Assembly (NCBI RefSeq): GCF_025465275.1
Contig: NZ_JAODNK010000070.1
Location: forward strand, 28,838-92,837
Direction of reading: 5' to 3'
Length of the DNA stretch: 64,000 nt
DNA from: Nocardia sp.
GTDB lineage: Bacteria; Actinomycetota; Actinomycetes; Mycobacteriales; Mycobacteriaceae
The translations under genes were made by a program, and so were the position numbers. Positions 7,521-16,715 of the stretch are shown here, piece after piece; within the stretch, counting starts at the first letter, position 1, and each line of letters starts with the position of its first letter. The notes under the pieces are model-generated. The model was not told where the DNA came from and ran no database searches. It worked only from the letters and a program-made list of their open reading frames with translations.

Positions 7521-8243
7521 TCAGGACGGATCCGAACCGGTGACCTTCCGCCGCCAGACAACGGCTTCGTCGATAAAGCTCACCAGATAGTCGACCAACT
7601 CCTCGGCGGACATATCGAGCCGATCGTCGACCCACGCCATGAGCACCTCGGCGGCGGCGCCGGCCATCGCGATAGTGGTGATATCGCCCATGACCGGGTC
7701 CACGGCCTCGGAGCCGCCGTTCATGAACTGCGTCATCATCGGCAGCGCCGCGACGACCATATTGTTGGATTCGGGATTCTCCAGCCACATGGTCATCAAC
7801 CAGGTGGTCCCGTAGAGCATCTGCTGCCGCACCTTGGCCAGGGCGCCGCCGGCCCGTTCGGGCTCGATGAACAGGATGCGCCCCACCCGGGGGTCCTCAT
7901 CCATGATCGTCACGAGTTCCTTTGCCACCGCCCGCAATCGGGCCTGGCCCTCGTCGATGCCGACCGCCTTCAGGAACAGCCGCCCCGCGACCTGCATGGC
8001 GACCGATTCGACGACCGCCTTGGCGAAGGTGTCGAGGTTTTCGAAACTCTCGTAGAAGTAGCGCTCGGTCAGCTCCGCCTTGCGGCAGACGTCCCGGACC
8101 TTGGTCTCCGCGATCCCGGACTCGCCGATGACCGAGATCCCCGCCTGCAGGAACGCCTCGCGGCGGGCCTGCACGCGGTCCTCTTTGCTCATACCCGCGA
8201 ACCGATGGGGCCGCCGGGCGGCGCGGGTCGGTTGCGATGTCAT
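7521..8243 (-). CDS. TetR-family regulator at the end of the mce operon
   Basis: The 240-residue TetR protein has its HTH near residues 38-70 (IGESGIAETKVRDVCRKAEL, then TERYFYESFENLDTFAKAVV). The ligand domain is long and ends in a Trp-containing helix (MAWVDDRLDMSAEELVDYLV). It starts 15 bp after the mceF stop on the same strand, so it is very likely the last gene of that transcript. Its position makes it a strong, though unproven, candidate for the regulator that recognises the four 18-bp palindromes, including the one at the head of its own operon. The alternative start MSKED is 17 residues downstream. Confidence 0.88.
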   Translation of the reverse strand: MTSQPTRAARRPHRFAGMSKEDRVQARREAFLQAGISVIGESGIAETKVRDVCRKAELTERYFYESFENLDTFAKAVVESVAMQVAGRLFLKAVGIDEGQARLRAVAKELVTIMDEDPRVGRILFIEPERAGGALAKVRQQMLYGTTWLMTMWLENPESNNMVVAALPMMTQFMNGGSEAVDPVMGDITTIAMAGAAAEVLMAWVDDRLDMSAEELVDYLVSFIDEAVVWRRKVTGSDPS

Positions 8244-8258
8244 GGGGTCGATTATCTC

Positions 8259-9215
8259 CTATCGCGGCGTGGTGGCGTGGAGGGTGACCGCTCCGGGGAC
8301 CGCGACGGCGGCCAGCGCGGTATCGAGCAGCCTGCTGATATCGATCGATCCGGACGAATTCACGGCCGCACTGATCCCGGGCAGCGCCGAACCCGCGAGC
8401 TTGCGCACATCGGGGCCGACCTTGTCCTCGAAGCCCTGCAGTTTGCCGAACAGGACCAGCGGTCCGACCTGCACGACCCGCGGATAGTCATTCGTCTGCA
8501 TCATATCGACCGCGGTTTGGGCCAAGGTCGCGAAATTGACCCCCAGCATGCGCGCCGGATCGCTGACCTCGGCGATGGTGGGTCCGACCGCACCGCTGCG
8601 ACCCAGCACCTCCTGTCCGTCGGTGAGCAGATCGCGGATCGAACCGGTGCTCATCAGCAGCGTTGAGGCCAGCAGCGCACTGGCCCGAGACAGATTGTGC
8701 ACCACCTCGATATCGGCGGGCAGGGCCGAGTCCAGTTCGCCGACAAGGGAGTTCGCCGTATCCGGTGCGATGCCGTTCATCATCCGAGTGAGCGCGGCCG
8801 ACAGGTCGCCGAAGTTGCACGGCACCGTCGATTGCGCGGCGCGAATGTGCTCGCCTTCGGAGAAGTACGGTCCCGCTGTGGATTTCGGCAGTACCGCGAC
8901 ATAGCTCTCCCCCAGCGAGGACAGGCTTTCGATGCGGAAATCGCTGTCGGCGGGAATCCGATAGCTGTCGCTGTAGCCGAAATCGATCTCCACACCGTCT
9001 GCGGCGGCCTTGACCGCACTCACCTGACCGATGGGGACGCCGCGCATCAGCAGCTTCGAACCGGCGACAAGGCCATTGGCGTCACTGACGGCCAGCACCG
9101 CGTGACGCTGATCGGAGGTCGGCAGCCAGTGCACACCCTGACCGCCGATGGCGACCACCGAAAAGGCCAGCAGTGCCAGCAGTGCGGTGACGGACAGCAC
9201 GTTCTTGATCTTCAC
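8259..9215 (-). CDS. mceF: MCE/MlaD-family protein, MceF position
   Basis: This 318-residue protein is the sixth Mce subunit of the operon, part of the periplasmic substrate-shuttling tube of an Mce lipid importer. It has an N-terminal anchor (VLSVTALLALLAFSVVAIGG, about residues 6-25), then the MlaD-like domain with VLAVSDANGLVAGSKLLMRG and VPIGQVSAV, then a mostly helical region. It is short for an actinobacterial Mce protein, as are all six here. The ATG overlaps the mceE stop (ATGA). The TetR gene follows 15 bp after the stop. Confidence 0.88.
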   Translation of the reverse strand: MKIKNVLSVTALLALLAFSVVAIGGQGVHWLPTSDQRHAVLAVSDANGLVAGSKLLMRGVPIGQVSAVKAAADGVEIDFGYSDSYRIPADSDFRIESLSSLGESYVAVLPKSTAGPYFSEGEHIRAAQSTVPCNFGDLSAALTRMMNGIAPDTANSLVGELDSALPADIEVVHNLSRASALLASTLLMSTGSIRDLLTDGQEVLGRSGAVGPTIAEVSDPARMLGVNFATLAQTAVDMMQTNDYPRVVQVGPLVLFGKLQGFEDKVGPDVRKLAGSALPGISAAVNSSGSIDISRLLDTALAAVAVPGAVTLHATTPR

Positions 9216-10210
9216 CGGACGGCTCCCAGCATTCTGAGCAGATTCGCGACGTCATCGAGGTGTTCGGTGCCGTCGGCGGTGACGAGGGAGGTGACATCGA
9301 CGCTGGGCTTGCTCAGCAGCGGCATCAGGGTGGTCTGCAGGAAATGCTGCACGCTCGCACCGGTGTCGGCGAATCCCACACCGGTGCTCGACGCGCCCTC
9401 GAGGGTGTTCGCGAGCGAATTGATCATCGGCACCAGCCAATTGCCGCCGGTGTAGACGCTGCCCACCGACGGCAGCAGAATGCCGATATTGGCGATCAGC
9501 AGCCGCAGATTGGCCCACAGCTTCATGGCGTGCGAGGACAGGATGTTCTCGAGGTCGGGGACGTGCCGGTTCACCGCCTGCGCGAAACCGGCTGCGCTGG
9601 TGAACATGCGGTCGAGGTCGGTGGTATCGGCGGCGAGGCTGCGCACATCGGCGGCCAGGGTACCGGCGACCTTGCGCACCCCGTCGGCGGTCGGCGGCAG
9701 GGCCGCGTTCACCTTGCCGATGGTCTGCTCGATGCGCTGCACCGAGCCCGTGCCGAGGAAGTTCGCCAGCACCGCGAGGGTGTCCTCCAGCGGTGCGGGC
9801 GCTACCGTGTGATCGCGGCCGATCCGCGAATTCGGTTTCAGTGCGGCATTGTTCGCGTCCGCACCCGGCCGGTCGATCTTGATGTAGGCGTCACCGAGCA
9901 CGGTGTTCTGGGTGATGGTCGCGGTGCTGTCGGCCGGAATCGCGATACCGTCGTCAACTTCCACCCCGACTGCCACCGCGCCGTCGCGCAGATCGATGCT
10001 GCGGACCGTTCCGACGGCCGCGCCGTCGAACGACACCTTCGCCCCTGCGGGCAGATTCAGCGCATTGGTGAATTCGACGGTGAGCGGATATCCGTGCCGG
10101 GTGAGATCACTGGGCATCGGCAGATTCGCCGGATTCGCCGAGCAGCCGGCCAGCGCTGCGGTAGTCGCCGCCGCTATGATGACGACGAGGGTGTGGCGCA
10201 CATTTCTCAC
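9212..10210 (-). CDS. mceE: MCE/MlaD-family lipoprotein, MceE position
   Basis: The 332-residue protein has a lipoprotein signal peptide: positively charged VRNVRH, a hydrophobic stretch TLVVIIAAATTAALAGC and a lipobox LAGC with the lipidated Cys. It matches the MceE/LprK position, which is a lipoprotein in mycobacterial mce operons. The MCE domain follows (YPLTVEFTNALNLPAGAKVS). The GTG at 10210 is chosen because it overlaps the mceD stop (GTGA) and puts the signal peptide at the N-terminus; the open frame runs on upstream to 10489 without such features. Confidence 0.9.
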   Translation of the reverse strand: MRNVRHTLVVIIAAATTAALAGCSANPANLPMPSDLTRHGYPLTVEFTNALNLPAGAKVSFDGAAVGTVRSIDLRDGAVAVGVEVDDGIAIPADSTATITQNTVLGDAYIKIDRPGADANNAALKPNSRIGRDHTVAPAPLEDTLAVLANFLGTGSVQRIEQTIGKVNAALPPTADGVRKVAGTLAADVRSLAADTTDLDRMFTSAAGFAQAVNRHVPDLENILSSHAMKLWANLRLLIANIGILLPSVGSVYTGGNWLVPMINSLANTLEGASSTGVGFADTGASVQHFLQTTLMPLLSKPSVDVTSLVTADGTEHLDDVANLLRMLGAVR

Positions 10211-11241
10211 TGGGGTACAACACCTTTCAGCACCAGTTGCAGCAGATCGGTGACTGATAGCTCCGGCTGTCCGGGTATTGTGGTCAGCCGGAATTTCGGC
10301 CCCACTACTGAAATCGGCTGTCCGGCCGGGCCATTGGTCAGTGCGCTGATCGAACCGGCCAGCACCGGAAGCGAACTGGCCAGTTTGCCGATGCTGTCCT
10401 CCCCTGTTGCCGCGAGATGCAGTGCTGCGGCGACGGTGTCGAGTCCCGGCCACAGCAGATCGCCGTAGCGCTCCGCGAGGTCCAAGCACAGATCCATGGC
10501 GCCGGGCAGGCCGTCGAAGATCTTGGTGATGGCGGGGAAAACCTGCATGGCAACGGCATCGATGCCGGGCGGCGCGGTGGCCAGCGCGGATTCCACATCG
10601 TCCCAGTGCGCGCGGGTGGCGGCCAGCAGTGGCGCGGTATCCGCGAGCATCTGACCCAGGGTCGCCGTCGCATGGTCCGGGTCAGCGACTGCGCGGGCCA
10701 GGCTCGCCATCGCATCACCGGCGGCCGTTCCATTGCCTGCCAACTGGCTCGCGAGATTGTCCACGGCCCGGTTCGCGGTATTGCCCGCACCGGATCGGGT
10801 GATGCCGTCGATGAGACCGGCTGTGGACGCGGTGATCTCGGAGATGCTCTTGGGAGTTGCGCTGTCGGACAGCGGAATACAAAGTCCGGGAGCCAATTTC
10901 GGCCCGCCTCCGGCGCTTCCGACCAGCTCGAGGCTGCGGTCGGCCAAAATCGAGGTCGATCGGGTCACCGCCTTGACCGGACCGGAGATCGACTGGTCAC
11001 CGTCGAGGGAGAAGGTGACCTTGACTCCGGCGCCCTCTGGATCGGCCCGCTGCACCGTCCCGATCTGCACACCCATCCTGGTCACGAAATTGCCGGGGTA
11101 CAGCCCGATCGTGTCGGGCATGATCGCGCAGAACCCCGGGGTGCTGCGCGAACCCGTATCGGTGGCGACGGTGACGCCGACCGCGAGTACGACGGCAGCG
11201 ATGGCCGTCAGCACGAACAGTCCTCGGTAGCGGCGGAGCAT
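10207..11241 (-). CDS. mceD: MCE/MlaD-family protein, MceD position
   Basis: This 344-residue Mce subunit starts MLRRYRGLFVLTAIAAVVLA, an N-terminal anchor rather than a cleaved signal peptide. The MCE domain follows (IGLYPGNFVTRMGVQIGTVQ) and leads into a helical region. The ATG at 11241 overlaps the mceC stop (ATGA) and is preferred over a start at 11271 inside mceC. The C-terminal tail (LSVTDLLQLVLKGVVPQ) is short and lacks the Pro-rich extension seen in some Mce proteins. Confidence 0.88.
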   Translation of the reverse strand: MLRRYRGLFVLTAIAAVVLAVGVTVATDTGSRSTPGFCAIMPDTIGLYPGNFVTRMGVQIGTVQRADPEGAGVKVTFSLDGDQSISGPVKAVTRSTSILADRSLELVGSAGGGPKLAPGLCIPLSDSATPKSISEITASTAGLIDGITRSGAGNTANRAVDNLASQLAGNGTAAGDAMASLARAVADPDHATATLGQMLADTAPLLAATRAHWDDVESALATAPPGIDAVAMQVFPAITKIFDGLPGAMDLCLDLAERYGDLLWPGLDTVAAALHLAATGEDSIGKLASSLPVLAGSISALTNGPAGQPISVVGPKFRLTTIPGQPELSVTDLLQLVLKGVVPQ

Positions 11242-12260
11242 CAGCAGCTCCTTCCGGGAATCGGTACGCACAGGTCGGTGGCCAGCACCTGATCACCGCC
11301 GGCGAGGCGGACTCCATCGGGGCCGAGCAGCGATTGCAGGTAGTTGATGAAGGTCTGCAGCCGGCCTATGAGGCCGGGCAGATCGGTGTTCACACCGTGC
11401 GCCGCGGTGTCGAGCTGCTGCACCGCGTTGTACACCTCGTCGCGATGGTTCGAGTAGAAGTTGGTGAGTGTCTTCACCTTGGTGAAGACGTGCGCCAAAC
11501 CCTCGTAGGCATAGGCGAATTCGACATGGGTGTCATCGAGGACCCGCAGCACGATCGCGGCCTTGCGCAGCATATTGAACAGCACATCGCGCTGATCGCT
11601 GAACTTGCTCAGGTACTCCTGCGTCACCGAAAGGCTGGTTCCCACCTGGTCGCGCTGGTGTTCCAGCACTCCGGCGAGCGCCTGCACACTGTCGATCATG
11701 GATTTCACCGAACCCGGATTCTCCTCCAGTGCGGTGGCGGCCTTGTCGAGGCCGTCACCGATGGCCGGTGCGTCGAGGCCGGCGATCTTCTGCGGTGCAT
11801 CGTCGAGCAGTTCGGGCAGGCGGTAGGGCAACTGCACCCGGGCGGCGGGAATCGTCCGACTACCCAGGGGCGCATCGCCCGCGGACACCAGTGCGACGTA
11901 GTAGCCGCCGACCGCCGTCAGCATGCGAATATCGACGGCGGTGTCGGTGCCCAGGAATATCGAATTGTCGACAGAGAGCGCCACTTCGACATGATCGGGC
12001 CGCAACCGCACCGCACTGACCTTGCCCGCCGGGATGCCGGCCACGCGCACCTCCTCGCCGGAGCGAAGTGCGGCCGCGTCGGTGGTTTCGAAGACTACTT
12101 GCTGTTGATGCAGCGGATGCACATAGAGCGCCCCCGCCGAGACTGCGACGACCACCGCCGTCCCCACCGCGATCACACCGATGAGCACATGCCGCTGATC
12201 GGAGCTCCGGCTGCTCAGATAGGCGCGCACGCGCCGCACGAGTCTGGTTATCGGTTGCAC
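11241..12260 (-). CDS. mceC: MCE/MlaD-family protein, MceC position
   Basis: The 339-residue protein has an N-terminal membrane anchor (VLIGVIAVGTAVVVAVSAGA) after a basic leader, then the MCE domain (VVFETTDAAALRSGEEVRVA, then GIPAGKVSAV). The GTG at 12260 gives the shortest sensible leader (MQPITRLVRRVRAYL) and overlaps the mceB stop by 13 bp; the frame is open to 12329. It ends with VLATDLCVPIPGRSC, a Cys-containing tail in the position where paralogues end differently. Confidence 0.85.
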   Translation of the reverse strand: MQPITRLVRRVRAYLSSRSSDQRHVLIGVIAVGTAVVVAVSAGALYVHPLHQQQVVFETTDAAALRSGEEVRVAGIPAGKVSAVRLRPDHVEVALSVDNSIFLGTDTAVDIRMLTAVGGYYVALVSAGDAPLGSRTIPAARVQLPYRLPELLDDAPQKIAGLDAPAIGDGLDKAATALEENPGSVKSMIDSVQALAGVLEHQRDQVGTSLSVTQEYLSKFSDQRDVLFNMLRKAAIVLRVLDDTHVEFAYAYEGLAHVFTKVKTLTNFYSNHRDEVYNAVQQLDTAAHGVNTDLPGLIGRLQTFINYLQSLLGPDGVRLAGGDQVLATDLCVPIPGRSC

Positions 12261-13255
12261 AGCACCACCTGCTGACCGGCCAGCAGTACCTGCACGCCCT
12301 GCGGCAGCGCCGCGGGACCATTGCTGCATCGGGTGTCGATTCTCGCCGCGGTGAGCTGCTGCAGTCCCGACAGCATGGGCGGGAGCATGCGCAGCGTCTG
12401 CGGGGCGTCCTGCAGTTGCGCGAGTGCGGTTTTCAGCAACGCGTCCAGATCGGTGCCTTCACGAAGTCCGAGTCCGTCCAGCAGCCGATTGACCGAGTCG
12501 ACGAAGGCCGGCCCATAGGTCGCGGTCGCATAGAACTGGTCGAGTACGGTCATCGTCTTGTCGAGGGCGAGGTCGAAATTCTCGATGAATTCCAGCACAC
12601 GATCCGACTTTCCCTTCATAGTGTCCGATATCGCGGCGATGTTCTTGACGAGGGTGGACACCACCTGCTGCCGGTCGACGGTGTAATCGGCGAGCTTCTT
12701 GACGCTCGCCGCCAGATCCGCCGCACCGGCGCCGTCGCCTTCCAGGAAGGCCGAGACATTCGTGGCCAGCTTGTCGACCTCACCGGGATCGAGGGTGCGC
12801 AGCACCGGTTCCAGACCGTGGAACAGCGTGGTGATGTCGAAGGACGAGGTGGTCATCTGGGTGGTCGCGTGCCGCACCGGCCCGCCGGGGCCTGCGCCGG
12901 GGGTGGTTTCGCTGTAGTCCAGATAGCGTGAGCCGCTGAGGTTCTGGTATTTCACCGCCAGATGTGAGGCGGTGGTCAGCCGATAGCGCTGCTGCAGCGC
13001 GAATCCGACCACAGCGATATTCCCGCCGCCCTGACGCCGGATGTCTATCGAGCTCACCTTGCCGATCTGCACGCCCTGCATGCGCACGTCCGACCCGACC
13101 CGAAGACCGGAGACATCGATGAAATCCGCTGTGTAGGAGGAGGTGTCACCGTGCACGGGATTGCGGAGCGCATTGACGACGCCGACGAAGAGCACGGCCG
13201 TGACAGCCGTGGCGATCAGCAGTCGCCACAGCGCCTGGCGTGGCGTGGTGCCCAT
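12248..13255 (-). CDS. mceB: MCE/MlaD-family protein, MceB position
   Basis: The 335-residue protein has an N-terminal anchor (LWRLLIATAVTAVLFVGVVN) and the MCE domain (YTADFIDVSGLRVGSDVRMQ, then GVQIGKVSSIDI). The helical part includes a coiled region around residues 170-260. The ATG at 13255 (MGTTPRQ) lies 1 bp after the mceA stop codon, giving a tightly coupled junction; the frame is open up to 13315 inside mceA but without a comparable start. It ends with QVLLAGQQVVLCNR. Confidence 0.88.
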   Translation of the reverse strand: MGTTPRQALWRLLIATAVTAVLFVGVVNALRNPVHGDTSSYTADFIDVSGLRVGSDVRMQGVQIGKVSSIDIRRQGGGNIAVVGFALQQRYRLTTASHLAVKYQNLSGSRYLDYSETTPGAGPGGPVRHATTQMTTSSFDITTLFHGLEPVLRTLDPGEVDKLATNVSAFLEGDGAGAADLAASVKKLADYTVDRQQVVSTLVKNIAAISDTMKGKSDRVLEFIENFDLALDKTMTVLDQFYATATYGPAFVDSVNRLLDGLGLREGTDLDALLKTALAQLQDAPQTLRMLPPMLSGLQQLTAARIDTRCSNGPAALPQGVQVLLAGQQVVLCNR

Positions 13256-13256
13256 A

Positions 13257-14279
13257 TCAGTTCCCCCGGGGTAGCGGCAGCGCCGCGGCGAGCGCCGGGA
13301 GCTGGTCCAGCACAATGCGCAGCTTCAGCGACTTGTCCTGATCCGGTCCGGTGTACGCCGATTCGAATCCGGACAACACCTGATCGAGCCGGGTACCGAG
13401 CTGCGCTTTCTGCAATGTCGACGACACCGGATCCGACACCGTGCGGAGAATCTCGGTCAATGGCGTGAAATCCTGTGTGTGCGAGCCGAGCAGTGCTCCC
13501 AGCGGGCCGAAGAATCCGGTGGCGATCAACTGCATGGTGTCGTTCATGGGCCCGAACTTGTTGATGATCGTCTCGGCGCTGGGGACCTCGCGCACGGCCT
13601 TGACCGCCGAGATCGCGTCGTCGGTGAACACCGGCAGCGGATCGAGCAGTGTATTCAATTGGCGCAGCTGCACATCCGGCATCCGCTGCTGGGTTTCGGC
13701 GAGGGCGTCGGCCACGGTGAACCCGGCCTCGATCAGCGGCGCGAGCGCATCGGTGTAATCGGCGATCCGCCGCACAACCTCGACCATACGATCGGTGACC
13801 ACACCGTTGACTACCGTCGAGGTGCGGCTCAGTAGCGAAGCCATGGTGAAGTCGCCCTCTGGTGCGCGGTCCAGCCGCAGACCGTCGGTCAGCGCTTTCC
13901 CGCCCGCGCCGGGTAGCAGGTTGAGGGCGGAGACGCCGAAGTAGTTCATCGGGCGATAGTCGAAGCCGACTGCATCGGTGAGTCCACCGATCTGATTGCG
14001 CTGCAACCCGATACCGATCTCCACCCCCCGCACCTGACCACCGTGCACCGATTCGACCCGGCCCACCTCGACACCGTGCAGCACCACCGTGGAACCGGCG
14101 GCAATGCCGTGTCCGAGGTACGCCGTCCGGACGGTGACGTGCAGGACGCCGCCGGGCTCTCGGCCGCTGATCCGCGCCGCGGCGAATATCGCGATCAACA
14201 GCACCACCACCGTGACCACACCGGTCAACAGCAGCACCCGCCGTTGCCGTCGTTCTGATCCAGCCAATAATTCCGACAT
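13257..14279 (-). CDS. mceA: MCE/MlaD-family protein, MceA position
   Basis: The first Mce subunit of the operon has 340 residues. After a basic leader (MSELLAGSERRQRR) come an anchor (VLLLTGVVTVVVLLIAIFAA) and the MCE domain (VRTAYLGHGIAAGSTVVLHG, then VEVGRVESV). Mycobacterial MceA proteins are usually longer, so this belongs to the short type. The ATG at 14279 has GGGGTGA 7 nt upstream; a TTG at 14285 is too close to that site to be used. The two YrbE permease genes lie directly upstream. Confidence 0.87.
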   Translation of the reverse strand: MSELLAGSERRQRRVLLLTGVVTVVVLLIAIFAAARISGREPGGVLHVTVRTAYLGHGIAAGSTVVLHGVEVGRVESVHGGQVRGVEIGIGLQRNQIGGLTDAVGFDYRPMNYFGVSALNLLPGAGGKALTDGLRLDRAPEGDFTMASLLSRTSTVVNGVVTDRMVEVVRRIADYTDALAPLIEAGFTVADALAETQQRMPDVQLRQLNTLLDPLPVFTDDAISAVKAVREVPSAETIINKFGPMNDTMQLIATGFFGPLGALLGSHTQDFTPLTEILRTVSDPVSSTLQKAQLGTRLDQVLSGFESAYTGPDQDKSLKLRIVLDQLPALAAALPLPRGN

Positions 14280-14286
14280 AGTCAAT

Positions 14287-15159
14287 TCACCCCGTGAACA
14301 CGAATTCCGGTGTGACCCCCCACAACAGGACAGTCAATATCAGGTCGAGCATGATGATCGCCACCAGGCTGGCGCGGATCGCGCGCCCACTGGCGATGCC
14401 CACCCCAGCCGGGCCGCCCGAGGCGAAAAAGCCGAAGTAGCAATGGATGAAGGTGACCACCGCACAGAAGAGAACCGCTTTGATCGTCGAATAGATCACG
14501 TCCACCGGATCGAGAAATTGCTCGAAATAGTGGTTGTAGGTACCGGCGGATTGGGAATGGACCACCGTCACCACCAACCGGCAGGTGACAAAGCTGACCA
14601 GCAGCGTCACCAGATAAGCCGGTGCGACACAGAGCATTCCGCCGATCAGCCGGGTCCCGACCACAAACGGCACGGTGCGCACGCCGAGCGCTTCGATGGC
14701 GTCGATCTCCTCCGAGATCCGCATGGAGCCGATTTCGGCCGTCATGCGGCATCCGGCCTGTGCGGCGAAGCCGACCCCGGCGACGATCGGGGCCATTTCC
14801 CGAATATTGGCCATACCGCCGACCACACCGGAGAGTGCGCCGAATCCGATGAGATCGAGCCCGGCGAACGCCTCGATCGACACCATCGCGCCGATGGCGA
14901 CACCGAGGATCAGCATGGTGGTGACGACTCCGCCGTCGACGATGAGCGAGCCGCGACCCCACGCCAGATTGTTCAGCACCCGGAAGGTCTGTGCCCGGTA
15001 CTGGCGCACCGTGACCGGCAGCAGCCACAGGGTACGGCCGACAAACACTGCGACCCTGCCGATTTCGGCGAACATATCCAGACCGGGCCGGGTGATCCGC
15101 CGGGTGATCCGGGCGACTCGCGGCATCGCATGGTAGCGAGAGGGAACGGTGGTACTCAT
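14287..15159 (-). CDS. yrbEB: YrbE/MlaE-family permease, second copy
   Basis: This 290-residue integral membrane protein is one of the two permease subunits of the Mce ABC importer. It has about five or six membrane segments and the conserved MlaE motif around the EQ-loop-like helix: IVAGVGFAAQAGCRMTAEIG followed by SMRISEEIDAIEALGV (about residues 125-160). The start overlaps the yrbEA stop (ATGA) and the stop lies 7 bp before the mceA start. As in other Mce systems the ATPase (MceG/Mkl) is not in the operon and is presumably encoded elsewhere. Confidence 0.92.
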   Translation of the reverse strand: MSTTVPSRYHAMPRVARITRRITRPGLDMFAEIGRVAVFVGRTLWLLPVTVRQYRAQTFRVLNNLAWGRGSLIVDGGVVTTMLILGVAIGAMVSIEAFAGLDLIGFGALSGVVGGMANIREMAPIVAGVGFAAQAGCRMTAEIGSMRISEEIDAIEALGVRTVPFVVGTRLIGGMLCVAPAYLVTLLVSFVTCRLVVTVVHSQSAGTYNHYFEQFLDPVDVIYSTIKAVLFCAVVTFIHCYFGFFASGGPAGVGIASGRAIRASLVAIIMLDLILTVLLWGVTPEFVFTG

Positions 15160-16010
15160 GCGACCTGACTCGGCAGGAACATGGTCTGCAGCTGTGTGAT
15201 CAACAGCGTGGCCAGGATGATCGCCGTAACACTCAGCACCACCGACGAATTCACCGCATCGGCGACGCCCCGCGGGCCGCCGCGCGTCTCGAGGCCGCGC
15301 AATCCGGCCACGATGGCCACCAGTACGGCCGCGACCAAGGTCTTGATCACCGCGACCGCCAGATCGGCGGTGGTGGCGAAGGCGCCGAAGGAGGCCCAGA
15401 AACTACCCCGGCTGACGCCGTTGAGTTCGACGGCGACGATATAGGAGGAGCCGACGCCCACCATGACAATGGCGATCAGCAGCATCGGCGAAATCGCAAG
15501 CAGGGCAAGGAAACGCGGTACCAGCAGCCGCTGCACCGGATCAACCCCCATGACCCGCATGGCATCGAGTTCCTCGCGAATGGCCCGCGCGCCGAGATCG
15601 GCCGCGATCGCCGAGGCGGCGGCCCCGCCCAGCAGCAGACCGGCAGCCAGTGGCGCGCCCTCGCGGATGATGCCCAGCCCGCTGGCCGCACCGGTGAGCG
15701 AATCGGCGCCGACCTGGTGGACCAATCCGCCGACCTGCACCGAGACGACCGCGCCGAACGGGATCGCCATCAGCACCGCCGGCACGGCCGTCACCTTCAG
15801 CAGATGCCAGGCCTGCTGCAGGAATTCGCCGAACGGAAAGCGGCGGCCGATGATGTCCCGCATCAGATATCGAAGAATCGATACGCCCAGCAGAACCGAT
15901 CGGCCCAGCGTCGCCGCACTCGTGCGGCCGATACCCCCCACATGATCGACCGGAACATTGAGAATGTCTGCGACTCTGCCCAGCGACGGTGCGCTGTCGA
16001 GCTGTGCCAT
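15156..16010 (-). CDS. yrbEA: YrbE/MlaE-family permease, first copy
   Basis: The 284-residue permease pairs with the product of the next gene. It carries the MlaE core IREGAPLAAGLLLGGAAASA, then DLGARAIREELDAMRVMGVD, near residues 135-180, and five to six hydrophobic helices. An amphipathic N-terminus (MAQLDSAPSLGRVADIL) precedes the first helix. Thirty base pairs separate it from the Mce-associated gene upstream, the loosest junction in this operon. Confidence 0.92.
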   Translation of the reverse strand: MAQLDSAPSLGRVADILNVPVDHVGGIGRTSAATLGRSVLLGVSILRYLMRDIIGRRFPFGEFLQQAWHLLKVTAVPAVLMAIPFGAVVSVQVGGLVHQVGADSLTGAASGLGIIREGAPLAAGLLLGGAAASAIAADLGARAIREELDAMRVMGVDPVQRLLVPRFLALLAISPMLLIAIVMVGVGSSYIVAVELNGVSRGSFWASFGAFATTADLAVAVIKTLVAAVLVAIVAGLRGLETRGGPRGVADAVNSSVVLSVTAIILATLLITQLQTMFLPSQVA

Positions 16011-16040
16011 GAGGTCTTCGGTGTCCCCTCGTACGAAAAT

Positions 16041-16673
16041 CTATTTACCGCTCATAGCCGAATCGATGCCGCCCACATCGGTGATCTTCCAGCCCGCGTT
16101 CTTATCGATGGTGACGGTGTAGGTCGCGGTCGACTGGACGCCCTCCGGCGCCTGAGTGTTCTTGGTCATGACGCTGACAAAGCAGGTCACGACGTAAATA
16201 CCGTTCTGCTCCGAACGGACCGACGCGGTGATCGGAGTCGGCGTGGACACCCACTGCAGCGGCACGATGATCTGTTCCATCGAGGACGCCGCCTGCTTGA
16301 GCTTGTTCGCCAGCTGCGGTGAGGTGTTCGTGGTCAGCCGCTGCGACCAGGACGGGAGATCCTTGAAGTCCATCTGGGCGGCCCCGACCGAATAGTCACC
16401 GGCAACCTGTTCGGCGTGCTTACTGTCGTCGGCCGCCGAGTGCAGCGCCGTGACCTGGGCGCGCGCCGTATCGCGATCGCTCCCCCGCTGATGCGCCATC
16501 CAGCCGAGCGTGGCGGTCGCAAGCAGCAGTACGACCACCACGCCGAGCAGCACCACGGTGCTGAGCGGGAGCGATACCGTGCCACCGGTTTTCAGCTTCG
16601 GAATTCGCCGCTCGGCAGCCTCGTCCTCGATCTCCGGGCGCTCGAGATCCACCGTCGCCGCCTGTTTCGACAT
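16041..16673 (-). CDS. Mce-associated membrane protein (Mam/Mas-like)
   Basis: The 210-residue protein has a cytoplasmic acidic/basic leader, one transmembrane helix (LSTVVLLGVVVVLLLATATL, about residues 38-57) and an extracytoplasmic domain resembling the NTF2-like fold of Mce-associated (Mas/Mam) proteins, which stabilise Mce transporters. The end (YTVTIDKNAGWKITDVGGID) is typical. The ATG at 16673 has GAAGGGTGG upstream; the longer frame to 16724 would begin inside operator D. It is the first gene of the operon, whereas mas genes in mycobacteria normally follow mceF. Confidence 0.8.
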   Translation of the reverse strand: MSKQAATVDLERPEIEDEAAERRIPKLKTGGTVSLPLSTVVLLGVVVVLLLATATLGWMAHQRGSDRDTARAQVTALHSAADDSKHAEQVAGDYSVGAAQMDFKDLPSWSQRLTTNTSPQLANKLKQAASSMEQIIVPLQWVSTPTPITASVRSEQNGIYVVTCFVSVMTKNTQAPEGVQSTATYTVTIDKNAGWKITDVGGIDSAMSGK

Positions 16674-16715
16674 CGTCCACCCTTCATTGTCACCAGCCGA
16701 CAGAACGTCGCAGAC

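Noticed and set aside
14043..15168. Long plus-strand frames across mceA and yrbEB
   Set aside because: These are low-complexity, His/Arg-rich antisense shadows typical of high-GC DNA, without a start or family.
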